A stretch of DNA of 64,000 nt from Neoconidiobolus thromboides FSU 785 (taxonomy: Eukaryota; Entomophthoromycota; Entomophthoromycetes; Entomophthorales; Neoconidiobolaceae), in the NCBI GenBank assembly GCA_025603075.1, contig MU626326.1, forward strand, positions 36,691-100,690, written 5' to 3'. This document shows, piece by piece, positions 33,224 to 44,514 of the stretch; the first letter of the stretch is position 1; each line of letters opens with the position of its first letter. A program made the position numbers and the translations under genes. Under the pieces are notes generated by a model that did not search any database, had not been told where the DNA came from, and saw nothing but the letters and a program-made list of their open reading frames with translations.

Positions 33224-34327
33224 TTAGAGATTTAAATATCTATTTCTAACTCTACCATCTAATCCGACTCTTGGGTTGACGTTGGGTTTAGGACCATATT
33301 CGGGCTCAGATAGACCTATTAGAAAAAATTAATATCGCATATAGCATAAAATAAAGCTATACTTACCTAAAACGTCTTTATAAATGGTTGAGACAGTATT
33401 ATCATGTTTACATCTAAAAAATGAAGCGGCGCAAACTTGAAGCTGGTTCTTTTCTATCAAATCACGTACCGATAAAAACCTTTTTTCATTGACTTCCTTT
33501 CCAAACTCATGGCTTGGTACTTTTTCTATTTCTATTGGATTTTTTTGCTCTAATAAAACGGCAGTATAGCGATGATAATTTGTATTAAATTGAGGATGTG
33601 GTGGTAAATAATCTGCAACTACAGTTCCTTGACTTAAATCGATTTTTTTACTGTTACTATTTAATGGTATATTCGAGCTATAAAATTTTAGTTTAGTCAA
33701 GTTTAAAGTATAGTTCCAGACTTACACCATCCAATGGATACATTCTCTATAAGTTTTATTGGCTTCATTTGGAGAATCTGGGTCAGTTAAAACTAAAGTA
33801 TAAAGACGGGTATCTTCATGTAATAAAGTAGCCTTAACTTCAGGTTCTTTCATAACTGTTTCACAGTCCAAAATTTGACCACACTGCGCTTTATCTTTGA
33901 AAGATAAACTTAAATCGAAATTCAAAGACACGTCAGGTTTTAAAACATCTGGAATTACATACATTTGAGTTAATCTTTGTAATACTACTTTTGATTGTTC
34001 GTTTTTCCATTGCTTTTCTAACATGTGTTGATATACTACTTCTTTGATATCATATTCGCCAGTTTGGAACTTTTTCTCTGTTTCAGGTAAATGCAAATAG
34101 GCTTCGACAGTGCAAGCTTTGATTTTATCTTCTAATTCTTTTGAGCCCTTATTTGCGTTTAATTGAGATTTATATTCTTCGGCTAATTTTAAATGACGTT
34201 CCTTATAATTATTAAGGTACTCTATAGATGCTTCATAACCCTTTTGTAATTTAGCTTTTCCATTAGCTGTACCTACACTACTATAGTTTGCTACTCTTGT
34301 TCCCAATTTTATAGCTAATCTATTCAT
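33224..34327 (-). CDS. MRPL35: Mitochondrial large-subunit ribosomal protein mL38 (MRPL35), PEBP fold
   Basis: A structural protein of the mitochondrial 54S subunit with a phosphatidylethanolamine-binding-protein fold. Three exons (34327-33726, 33677-33367, 33315-33224) join in phase to 334 residues. Landmarks are a short presequence, a helical N-terminal region rich in Lys/Glu, and the PEBP core with LYTLVLTDPDSPN, ECIHWMVSNIPLN across the first junction, and VVADYLPPHPQ...HRYTAVLLEQ. The last exon ends in a basic tail with NPRVGLDGRVRNRY. It lies just upstream of and parallel to the Pam17 gene, so two mitochondrial genes are adjacent. Confidence 0.93.
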
Positions 34328-35073
34328 TATGTTAAAAATTTGGTTTCTTCATTTTAAATTTTTAAAATTTAAGTTAAACAGTTGTGTCCCATTTTATTTT
34401 TTGATCCTTATTGAATCAAATTTACTGTAGGAAAAATACAAACTAATTAATATCAAAATAAAAATATTATTTAGAGCATTGTTTAGAAAAGGTTTATGAT
34501 AAGCTTCAATTTTACGTTTGTCAAAACTATAATACTAATTTGAAATTTAAAATATGCGAAAACTTATGTTTTTCTATACAAGAAAAAGTATATATATGAA
34601 ACGTTATTTTTCCTTCAAGCATTTGTTCACTTTTTAAGCATAATTTTATATATTAATTTCTTATACACAAAACATTTCCTCATACTTATTTCTATAACAT
34701 TTACATCCAAATTCAGTTGCTGCATTACATATGATGATTTTTTTAATTACCTTTACATACAAATTTTTAGTAGCTTTGTGTTATAAACTAAGATTATGTA
34801 GCATAAAAAATTTATCTTTTTACATATAGCTTGTTACATTATATATAGTCCAATTTGATTTTAGTTTATAGGTAAATCCGTACCTTTTACATACATTTTA
34901 CATACATTTTACATATCTAGAAGCTTTACAAATTTTATATTATACAATTTATTTAAGGAATAACTTAGCTCTTTAACTATAAATTAGTATAAGTATCAGC
35001 TTTCCTACATAAATCGATTCTTCTCTACTTGCTTCAGACCAAAAAATAGGTAATACTTTTAACCATTTGATAT
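34328..35073. other. Spacer with a short tandem repeat
   Basis: AT-rich DNA upstream of mL38. At 34886-34915 an 11-base unit (ATTTTACATAC) is repeated nearly three times. No gene is recognised. Confidence 0.45.
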
Positions 35074-35477
35074 TGTGAAATATCGCTTTGTCAGCCCCAT
35101 GGTTAATTATAGCATAATAATCCCCTAAACTGTCGTGTCCTCGAGTTCAGAGACAATCAATCTCATGCTCTTATTTTGACTTGGTATGAAATTTATACCC
35201 TCGTCTCAAAGAATATTGTCTTCTCCTTTTGATATCTATACTTTTCGGAGTATAAAAGAGATTCTAGAACATGGTAGCTTGAGGCTTTTTAACTAAGTTA
35301 TTCCCTGATATATCATACATTTAATAAAGTCACTAAGTTTACTTAATAGTATTTTATGTAGATTCTACATTAGTATTGTCTATTTTATTTGTCTTACATG
35401 GTCCATAGCCTATTACGTGCTATTCTCCATAATCCAAGTATACCTTAGTCATATAAACTAAGACCTTTCGACTTACA
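35074..35477 (+). repeat. LTR-like interspersed repeat, copy B (404 bp)
   Basis: Counterpart of 11790-12194 in the same orientation and of almost the same length. It runs from TGTGAAATATCGC to ACTTACA, with TATAAAAG at 35251-35258 and AATAAAG near 35324. No matching direct repeat flanks it, and no internal retrotransposon sequence adjoins it. Confidence 0.6.
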
Positions 35478-38400
35478 GTATAGTCAACCAGGCAATAGCT
35501 GTTTTTGACTCCAATCACTGAGTACCAGATTTCACAGATATAGCTGCTTTGCTTTTACGGTTAGCTTTTAATTATTAGATTCCCCTCATTTATCATTACA
35601 GTATAAGCGTATTTTGCTATTCATTTCACTGTGTTATAACAACTCATTTTACTAATTATATTTCTTTTTTAGTAGTTAAATGCTATCTTTACTCCTAAAA
35701 ATAATAATAATAGTAAATTATACAAAATATTCATCTAGAAAAGCTAGCACCTTGTATTATAAGTATTTTTTATTCGAGATGCACTCAAAATCAAACAGTA
35801 ATATAGTCCTACTTTTGGTTATTCATTAAACTAAATTCAATAACACTAGTAATGATAATATTATTATACCAAACTGATTACTATTTTTATTGAAATTGTA
35901 AGAAATTCTGGTATTGTGAATATTTTCTATAAATTTTTTTGAACCAATTATATTCCAAAACTTAAAATACCTAATAAATCAAATTGGGCTATATTGTTAC
36001 TAATCTGTTAGTTTTAAATGACCCACTTATTATTAAAAGCAAAAACTATATAAAATGTTCTTTAATTGATACTAATATTTCCGTTTTAAATTCTTACTTA
36101 TTATTATTAAATGCTAACAATATAAATAAATAGTGTTGTATCAGAAATTAGCTATTTAGAAAGCTGAACATATTAATAAGTCTTATTATCATTAATAATA
36201 CTATATTATAAAAATAATAAATAATAAACTTAGACAAATGTCAATAAAAAAATAAAAAAATACACCCTCATATGTTTACTAATTTGGTAAATATTTTTAG
36301 AGATTAAGTTGGTGTGAATTTAATAAATAGGGAAAATAAAAATAATAGCATGAAAAATAACAAAATTGTTATCATTGTAGTATTGTTTATTATAGCATTG
36401 CTACTGTTATTTTAAGAAGTTTTAGTCAAAATTTCAGCTTTTTCTTATTTATTACAATAAATACCATTACTTAGTTTTGGAAGTTAATTATTAATAAGTA
36501 ATTCTGCTGTTAGTAAAGTTAAGTTGAAGTATTTAAATGATTATTTAAATAAATCGGATTTTTTTCATACGTTTTTTTAATAGCTTTTTCAGCTTTATTG
36601 TCTAAATGATTTTTTTATTTTTGTTTTTTCTTTAATATTTTTACGTTAGGCTTAAAACATTTTAACTTACTTTCAACATGTCAATATTATATATATATAA
36701 GTAAACTTAAGTTTGAAATTGAAGCAGAATGCTTACTATTTTTAAATATGTTAGCATAACTGTTAAAAATATATAATGAAAGAGAGGTGATATAGTTTTA
36801 AGGTAATATCATATTTTAAAAATCCTTTAAGTTTTATATTTTAAATTGGTTTAATATAGTAATATCTAAAGTTATTCTTTTTTTTAATCTTTATGATTCA
36901 AAAACTGATATAAAGTTTTAAAATTGATACTTGTTTTTTTGTCATTTTATTTTTGTTTTTATTTTTATTTTTATCACAGTTATTTACTTTTATTTCAGTC
37001 ATATTTTGTTTTTATTTTTTTTGACTTATAATTATCTAATTCCAACTTTGACTTATAATGAAACTTAAAGCTTTTATTACAGGTTGGTTTAATTTAATTT
37101 TTGCTTTTTGAGTTATTTTTTAATATAGTTAGTAATAAAAACAAGGATTTAATTAATGGTAGAAATATTTCATTTTTATTTTCAAATGTATTATATGATT
37201 TTTCATAATTAAGATAAACAGATTTAAAAAAATTAGCTTTAAAGACATAATTGTTTATAAGAACTAGATTATTTTGTTTTATAACTTCTTTTAAGATTTA
37301 CTTTTCTATTATTAAAATACTAAATTAAGTACATTTATTTTAAAAAAATACTTTTATTGTCTAAGTCTATGGTGCTTTTTTATGCTTAGTTTGATTATTA
37401 GTTTATTTTAATTATTTATTTTACACTTAAAAGTAAATTGATAATTATAAAAAAAATTGAGATAAATTAAGGTAAAACTATATTATATTGGCAATGTATT
37501 TAAATCTAATATAAGAAGTAGTTTTTGTTTAAAAAGTTTCCTATTTTTGTACTAACTCCTGTTCAATTAAATCAGGAATATTAAATTGATGGATGCTTTG
37601 CTTATTATAAAAAATTATTACCCATTAAAGCCAATCAGGATCTTCATTTCCCTGATTTAATTGATCAATTTTTTTAAATAAATCAAGTGCTTTTGCCCAT
37701 GCAAAGTTTTAAGTTTTCATTTTTTGAAGCTATTAACAATATTCACTATTAAGATTGGGAAACTTCAAAATTTAAAAAGAGCTATAATTTATTAAAACAT
37801 TGCTAATGAGTAATAGTTAAATGTATTTATTTGAATTAAGTTATACACAGTTGAAATCTTATAAAAGCTAATTAAAAACTACATTTTTTACACTCTTTTT
37901 GTTTCCATTTATTTTCTATTACCTTCATTTTATTGATAAGGGACTTAAAACAATGCTTTGTAAGGGATAATACAGAGAAGGGGAGTGAGTTAAAACATAA
38001 CATCGGAAGGCTATTAAAATAAAGCAAGATAATATAAAATCTTCTGATTAGACACATGATATTGTTTTTTAGTTTAAAAGTTATAATAAATTTTGATACT
38101 AAGTTCAAATTTTTCTGCATTTTCACTTCTGCTGTTATTAAATCGTTATTTAGTCCTATTACATTAACTAGAATAATAATATTACTAACATTTTGAAATC
38201 TAGATATAGTAATTTAAAGCTTGTAGTTAGACAGATGCTCGACATAAATAATAGGGGACTTATGATATATATAGAGTTATTGCCATTAGTGAAAAAAAAT
38301 CCAATCGTATCTTAATATCTCTTCTAAAAATAAAGGAATTAGAAGCCCAGCTGAGGACACTTTTATCTAAAAACGTTAAAATTTGATAAATCCCAAACTT

Positions 38401-39067
38401 TAAGTTACTATTTAAAACTGTGTAAATATTATACGTGTATAGCTTTTATGTACTTAATACCATAACCATTGCTGATTTCTAATTACATATCTCATGTATA
38501 TCTTTATTGTTATATTTGCATATAAGTGTTTATTGGTGTATATAAGTCATAATTACTTTTATACACAAATTAATGATTCATGGGTTATATAGTTTACTGC
38601 TATTATACTGATATTAGTGCTCTTTTATTTCGTGCTTTTGTGCTTATAATCCCCCTCAAATCACCGGTATCCATAGCATATATTATATTGTCTTAAGTAT
38701 TAATAACTTTAATAATTTAAAAAAGTAAAATGTTTAATCTTTAAATTAAATTTTAAGTTTTTTATAAATAAAAGCCTTTAAAAGTAATTGATAAATAAAT
38801 ACAAAGCCTTTTAAGTCCTTTGAAGTTTAAAAATATTATCAATACCTTTAAATACATATTACAAACAAAAATTATCTTACATAACTTTAAAGTACTCACG
38901 CTATATCTTTTTGTGTTAATGGTAATGTAAACAAAATATTGCGACGCTTTTGGATTACAAAAAATACTTATCTGTTAGATTGAATTTTAAAGATACATAC
39001 TATGGATAAGGTTTGAAGTTGTTTATAGTTATGTTACAGTGAAAAGGGGCTAAACTTAAGAACAATA
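35478..39067. other. Gene desert of about 3.6 kb
   Basis: No supported gene. It contains a solitary MITE-like end (ATACACCCTCATATG) at about 36259-36274 and T-rich simple sequence at 36950-37020 (TTTTTATTTTTATT runs). A few open frames (for example 37872-38126, minus) have random-looking AT-driven composition. I see no tRNA or transposase motif. Confidence 0.5.
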
Positions 39068-39173
39068 CAAAGGGGTATATTTTTTTGTTTAAGAATTTTA
39101 CTAACAATCTTTCCACTCAAATAGCGCTTAAAAAATGGAAAAAGTAATGTAACTAAAAAACAATCTTGAGTAT
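39068..39173 (-). repeat. MITE copy 7
   Basis: The core ACTCAAATAGCGCTTAAAAA is well kept. The end that should read ACACCCCCAT has changed to ACAATCTTGAG, so one terminus is decayed. Confidence 0.85.
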
Positions 39174-39792
39174 GAAAATCAACTTCAACACAAATTTCCG
39201 ATTTTAAATTTCTAGTCATTCTTGAGCAATTGTCCTATATATAAAAATGACTTTTATATGGAGTTTAATAAAACTTTTGGGGGTTGATAAAGGTATGTAT
39301 TTATTTTAAAAGGATTTATTTTAATAAATGTATCATTGTAGTTAAATGATGTTATTATGGTATTTCTTTAGGTTTAGCGTTATATGTTTAGTGTATAATT
39401 TGTAGAATAAAACCCCTTAATACTTAACAATACTAAATATGTTTTAAAGACTGATTTTAATCTAAATTTAAGTTATTGGTTGGAATAGATTTATGAATAT
39501 TTATTGATTTAGTTATAGTGTTAACACTATTATTATTGTCAATGAATAAAATACAAATAAGAGAAATAAAATGAAAGAACATGAAAATAGTTAAAGCCAA
39601 TAAAAATGGTTTGGAGAAATTAGAAAGTGGATGTAGTTTCAACCAATTAATATTAAAAAAAGTCTACAATACATCATCATTTATTGGCCATAATAAGTGA
39701 ATCTAAAGTTTAACTTATTAAAAGCAAACACATCATCTATAAATTCAATTTTTTAAGTTAAACTTTTTTAATTTATAATAGAAAAATAAAAT
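39174..39792. other. Upstream region of profilin
   Basis: AT-rich with nothing specific seen. A 61-codon minus-strand frame here has no support. Confidence 0.4.
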
Positions 39793-40325
39793 ATGTCTTG
39801 GCAAGCTTATATTGATTCCTCCTTACTTGGTTCAGGCTCTATTACAAAAGCTGCTATCATCGGTCATGATGGTAGTGTATGGGCTGCTTCCGAAGGTTTC
39901 ACTGTATTTTTTTTAATCTTTTTTAAATTAGTTTTGACTAAAGATTTAGGTAAAACCAGAAGAAGCTTCAACTATTCTTAAAGGGTATAGTGATGCTTCC
40001 GTACTTACTACTAGTGGAATTAAATTAAATGGTGAAAAATACTTTTATATTCGTTCCGATGATAGAACTATTAATGGCAAGCTTGTAAGTTGAATAATTT
40101 AATATAAAATAAACAGTATTCTAAGTAAAAACTTATTAGGGAGAAGGAGGTGTTTTCTGTGTTAAAACAGGTATGTCTATCATCATAGGTGTATACGATG
40201 ATACTGTTAAACCTGGACAAGCCTCAATTGTCGTTGAAAAACTTGCTGATTACTTAATTGATGCTGGTTATGTAAGTTATTTTTTTGAACTTATTTTTTT
40301 TTTTATTTAATCTTTTAATTAGTAA
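39793..40325 (+). CDS. PFY1: Profilin
   Basis: Profilin binds actin monomers and poly-proline and promotes filament growth through formins. Four exons (39793-39903, 39950-40084, 40140-40271, 40323-40325) give 126 residues, the normal size. Landmarks: [15 protein letters not shown] at the start, [13 protein letters not shown], then [14 protein letters not shown] and a C-terminal helix ending ADYLIDAGY, which matches the canonical profilin end. After the Tyr codon a GTAAGT donor begins an intron that ends in AG immediately before TAA, so the last exon starts with the stop codon. Without that splice the frame would continue into intron sequence. Confidence 0.97.
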
Positions 40326-41025
40326 ACTGCTTTGGGTTTATGTATGTTTTAGCTTAACTTGAATTAAGAACATTTATTATCTTCATTTCATTTGTTCATT
40401 ATAATAAAAAGTTTGGTGCAAGTTAATTTTTGATTTTAGCATTACATCATTCGTAATTTAAATACTATTGTTTACTTCTGAGTTTATTAAAATAGCTTTA
40501 TGTTATAATATATACGTCATTTAAATTACTCGTATATAAAATAGTTTTGTACAGTTTTAAAAATATAAGCATCTGTATATATTATAATATAACCAAATGG
40601 AATTAGTATATTAAGATTTTTTTTATTTATAATCAAACTCTATATCAGAACGTTGAACATTATCTTTTATCATATTCATGTCAAGTATCCTTGAAAATAT
40701 TAAATTATTATAAAAGTTCAATAGATGCTAAATCAAATTTAAACATTAAAATACTAAACTAAATATTAAATACTAAAATATTGATTAAAAAAATAGCTCC
40801 GTTAAACACTTAAGTCATACTACTTTATATATTAAAATATTTGACATGAACTAAACATATCAGCCATAAATAACAAAAGGTACAGTAATCAACAAATAAT
40901 GATAAAACGTAACTAATGATAAAAGAAAATCAAAATGATAATTAGATAATAAAGTTAAGCTTAAGAATTATATTTTGTTACTATAATAGAATATATTTCA
41001 AGTTGACATTTGAAATTTCATCCCT
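40326..41025. other. Spacer between convergent profilin and acyltransferase genes
   Basis: About 700 bases of AT-rich DNA with no recognised feature. Confidence 0.4.
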
Positions 41026-42004
41026 TTATAATTGAGTTCTAAGATGCTCACTTTCAGTTAATGCATTTGTCCATCCTAATTTTAACCTCTCTAATAATTC
41101 GTCTTTTTCAACAAATAACTGAATAATCCATTGTCTTAATTTCTCTTGTTCCTCTGGTAGTTCATTAATGCTAAACCTTCTTACATGGATGTGGAACTGG
41201 TATTCTCTTAAATGGGATAATGTATGAATATCCACTATACTTGGATAAACCCCAAATCCTTTAGTACGATGAGAATATGCCATTGTAATATCGTACACGT
41301 GCTCAATATGACTATTACGTAATTTAGATAAACTTATTAAGAACCCTTTAGTACGTGGAAATAAAACGTTATTCAATACCGGTAGTTGATTTTTTTGGCT
41401 AAATTTTTGACTCTAAATAAAGAAAATTAAATCTGATTAAATAAATAAAATTGAAAATAAAATATACCTCAATACATTTACTCATAGAAAACCTTGAGCC
41501 TTCTAAATATGATACTAACCATACTGGATGTTTATTTCTAATTAGTTTACCAAATGTAGCATCAATCTTCTTTTCATCTTTACTCCAATCTCTTTTTAAA
41601 AACAACATACCCATTAAATACATACCCCATCCAAAAAATGGTAAATATTTTAGAGAGTCTTTAATAAAATATCTTATATGTCCTAACATATTTTTTCTAT
41701 TGGCAACAGCATTGATCATATAATAATCCGACCAAGACCTATGGTTGCTTATTACCATTGCACTTTCATCATCTGGAATAAAATCTCCGGAAAACGTAAT
41801 TTTAGCTTGTCGTTTATCTTCAAAAATATATTGCATTACTTGCCACATGGTACTAAGTAAATAAGAATTGATATCATAACTTAATTTGGATGAGAATGGC
41901 CATAATGGTATGCTAAAGATTTGTAAACTGTTAAGCACACAACATAGCCCAAACAAACTGGTACTATAAAATACACTTCGCCCTCCTTTCACTAATAAAT
42001 CCAT
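41026..42004 (-). CDS. Lysophospholipid acyltransferase of the PlsC/AGPAT family (Cst26-like)
   Basis: It transfers an acyl chain to a lysophospholipid or lysophosphatidate in the ER. Two exons (42004-41468, 41412-41026) give 307 residues. There is an N-terminal membrane segment (YSTSLFGLCCVLNSLQIF), catalytic motif NHRSWSD (NHx4D) near residue 87, FLKRDW (motif II) near 150, and YLEGSRF (motif III, EG-S/T-R) near 169. The second exon starts QKFSQKNQLPVLNNVLFPRT, the motif IV region with P-R-T-K-G. The order and spacing resemble the AGPAT3-5, LCLAT and Cst26/Psi1 group more than the short Slc1 type. Substrate is not deducible. Confidence 0.9.
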
Positions 42005-42622
42005 TTATTCTTTTAATTTCTACTTCTTTTTGACCTTTTTTGAAAAAACTTAGTGATCTAAATATGCTTTTGATTTTTATATTCAAATCAGCTGACTTTC
42101 CTCAATTTAATGCAAATATTAAATTTAATGCAAATAGTATTATTTGCACCTAAGTTTATAAGTTAATAAATAACAATAAGTTATTTTAATGCTCCCTTCG
42201 GAACACAATAAATGTCATACTTATTAGCAAAAAAAAAAGGAACAATATTGTCCCATATCCTAGACTAAAGTAAGATTAAATATACTGTAATAATCCATTT
42301 ACTTAAGACCTCTGGATAACTGCAAGAGGCAATATGAAAATAAACTTTGGTAAGAGATGCTTAAAATGATAAAAGAAATACTTACACCAACTTAGCTAAT
42401 TCATTTATTAATATAGTAAGCTTAACATGAAAACTGCGATAAAATATGTCAGTTATTATGTTCCAGAGAGAGTAATTGAATATAATAAAAACAAGAATTC
42501 AAATATATTTTATAAGCCAGCTTTGTAATAAAATAATAAACGCGACAATTTACATAAAAGTTATGAAAAAAGATAAATATATTCATAAAAAAGATTTAAT
42601 AAAAGAACGGAATACCATCTTA
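42005..42622. other. Spacer upstream of the acyltransferase gene
   Basis: It holds the acyltransferase promoter and the 3' flank of the proteasome gene. A 90-codon plus-strand frame at 42476-42748 overlaps proteasome exons antisense and is not supported. Confidence 0.4.
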
Positions 42623-43617
42623 TTAGTCCTAAGATTAATTAATATCAAGTTTGAATTATATATAAATAACCTTACCATGCGTGCTTTTAAGTGTTTTACA
42701 ACGTGTTTCTCTGGGGTACTAAATAAATTAATTAAAATTAACCTATGATAATTTGAGTTATTTCTATAAACTTACAGGATGTGAACAACAGCTCCCCATC
42801 CAGAAAGACAGTCTCTATCTAAAGCAGAAAGCATAACCTGAGATATAGTTTCAAATAACTCATCTTCATTCTATTTAAATAATTATATTAATATTATAAT
42901 TTGAATAAAACATAGCTAAAAAACTGATCAAATAATAGTGACTTACCATATCAGGTTCCCAAAAAGCTTCACAGAGCCCATTAAGAGCGTTAGAAGCTAC
43001 ACCTGCAACAACAAAATCAGCTGGTTCACAAAGACATCCAATAACATCTGTACTAGAAATATATGGCTTTCCATTTTTATCAATACCAGCTATTACTGGT
43101 TCTACGAAATAAGGACCAAAGCTTAAAATTGGTGATTTAATACAATATAAATTCATAGTAAGAAATAAATTACCGCTTTTCATATAAAGTAGAAGCTACC
43201 ATATGTGCAAAAATTTTTGGTTCAACTTCACGTTCCTCTTTTAGTTTGTACATATTTGTTTTAAATCTAAAACGTTCGTTTCTAAAAAATAATCCGTAAA
43301 TTAATCACTCATTGAAATATTGAATAAAACATTTAAATCTCCTTTTAAACTGTCAAATTAATACAAAATGAATGCTTACAAAGTTTGTACATCAGTAGCT
43401 AACCCTGATAAACCAATCATAGTACGTTTATTAATTTCAAATATCTTTTTAAAATCACAACTAATAGTCATATTTTGTTGTCCCAATCTTTTATCTGAAG
43501 CAATAGCTACACATCCTTTACCAACCATAGCTACTATGGCTGATCCATTATATTCCATTATCGACTAAGTAATTATTAGTTTCAAATTGTATTTTGCCAT
43601 ACTATCTTGATTACCAT
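42623..43617 (-). CDS. PUP3: Proteasome 20S subunit beta 3
   Basis: Beta3 is a non-catalytic subunit of the 20S core. Seven exons (43617-43615, 43564-43380, 43281-43174, 43121-42947, 42870-42776, 42718-42676, 42628-42623) are all in phase and give 204 residues, one fewer than the human protein. The product starts [10 protein letters not shown], as in animals; this needs an exon made only of ATG before a GTAATC donor. Landmarks: [44 protein letters not shown] across a junction, CEAFWEPDM and LKARMD at the end. The last exon is only GAC-TAA, again recovering the conserved final residue. A simple ORF call would begin at the internal Met (43558) and lose both ends. Confidence 0.96.
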
Positions 43618-44100
43618 CTTTGTTGTATTATGTTTATTTAACTAAAACTTCTTAAGGATTTTTGCTGAGTGAAGTTGGTTTATTTTGGAAAAACGTCATC
43701 AGCTCAAGCTTTACTGCAAATTTTAATTGTTTGCTTTGGATTTAATGAATTTTAAGCCCACTCTCCATTGCAATAAATAAAATAAATATAGTTTAACTAT
43801 AATATCACAAATGTTAAATATAAGATATTAAAATGTGTGGAAGACAATTTCACTTAAATATTTTACCAAATTAACTTTTGGTCACAGGTATAGCTTCTAT
43901 CATATTTATAATAAATATTAGATGATCATTGATTTAATAATAAATATTATGAATAGCTTCTACAAAACATTCGGTCCTGCACTAATCATTAACGATCAAT
44001 AGCTTTTTATATAACTTAGACAACTCCAAAAATTCGATTAAAAGCTCCTATATTAAACCATACAAAAATAATGTCCACCTATTTATACTTTATTACAAAG
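43618..44100. other. Spacer upstream of the proteasome gene
   Basis: AT-rich. At about 43833 a short plus-strand frame begins MCGRQFHLNILPN and stops at once. It resembles the start of SRAP/HMCES proteins, but nothing after it does. No gene called. Confidence 0.4.
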
Positions 44101-44195
44101 ATATCTTTTTTGGTTTGATCAAGTTTCCATTTTTTTGAGCAATAATGAATAGAAAACTTTTAGAAGAGTTTATAGAAAAAATACATCAATCATAA
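44101..44195 (+). repeat. MITE copy 8, degenerate
   Basis: It keeps TTTTTTGGTTT, CCATTTTTTTGAGC and ATACATCAATCATA from the family, but is shortened and has lost the GGGG terminus. Confidence 0.55.
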
Positions 44196-44209
44196 ATTAG
44201 ATATATAGA

Positions 44210-44280
44210 TGCAATGTCCGGGAATCGAACCCGGGGCTGCCGCGTGGCAGGCGGCAATTTTACCACTAAACCAACATTGC
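44210..44280 (-). tRNA. tRNA-Gly (GCC)
   Basis: Standard intronless tRNA-Gly of 71 nt. Acceptor GCAATGT/ACATTGC, D-arm GGTTTAGTGG, anticodon loop CCTGCCA region giving GCC, T-arm CCGGG-TTCGATT-CCCGG, discriminator A. Confidence 0.95.
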
Positions 44281-44514
44281 TTATCATCCAGATTCGGATG
44301 GAATATATAATCTAAAAAAATAGAGAATAATTTTGTTTTAATATTTAAATTTGGAATTAGATGAAAAGTAGACGAATAGTAAAACACCGTAGGAACTTTA
44401 ATATTAATAAATTTTATAGACAAATCTATAGTCATTTATTATCCTTTACATAACTTGATTATCTTTTTAAATAATATAACTCATTACAGCCTTTTACATT
44501 TAAAAGTGTTTATT

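Noticed and set aside
43833-43880. Start of a SRAP/HMCES-like protein (MCGRQFHLN)
   Set aside because: The frame stops after 13 codons and no later SRAP motif was found in any frame nearby.
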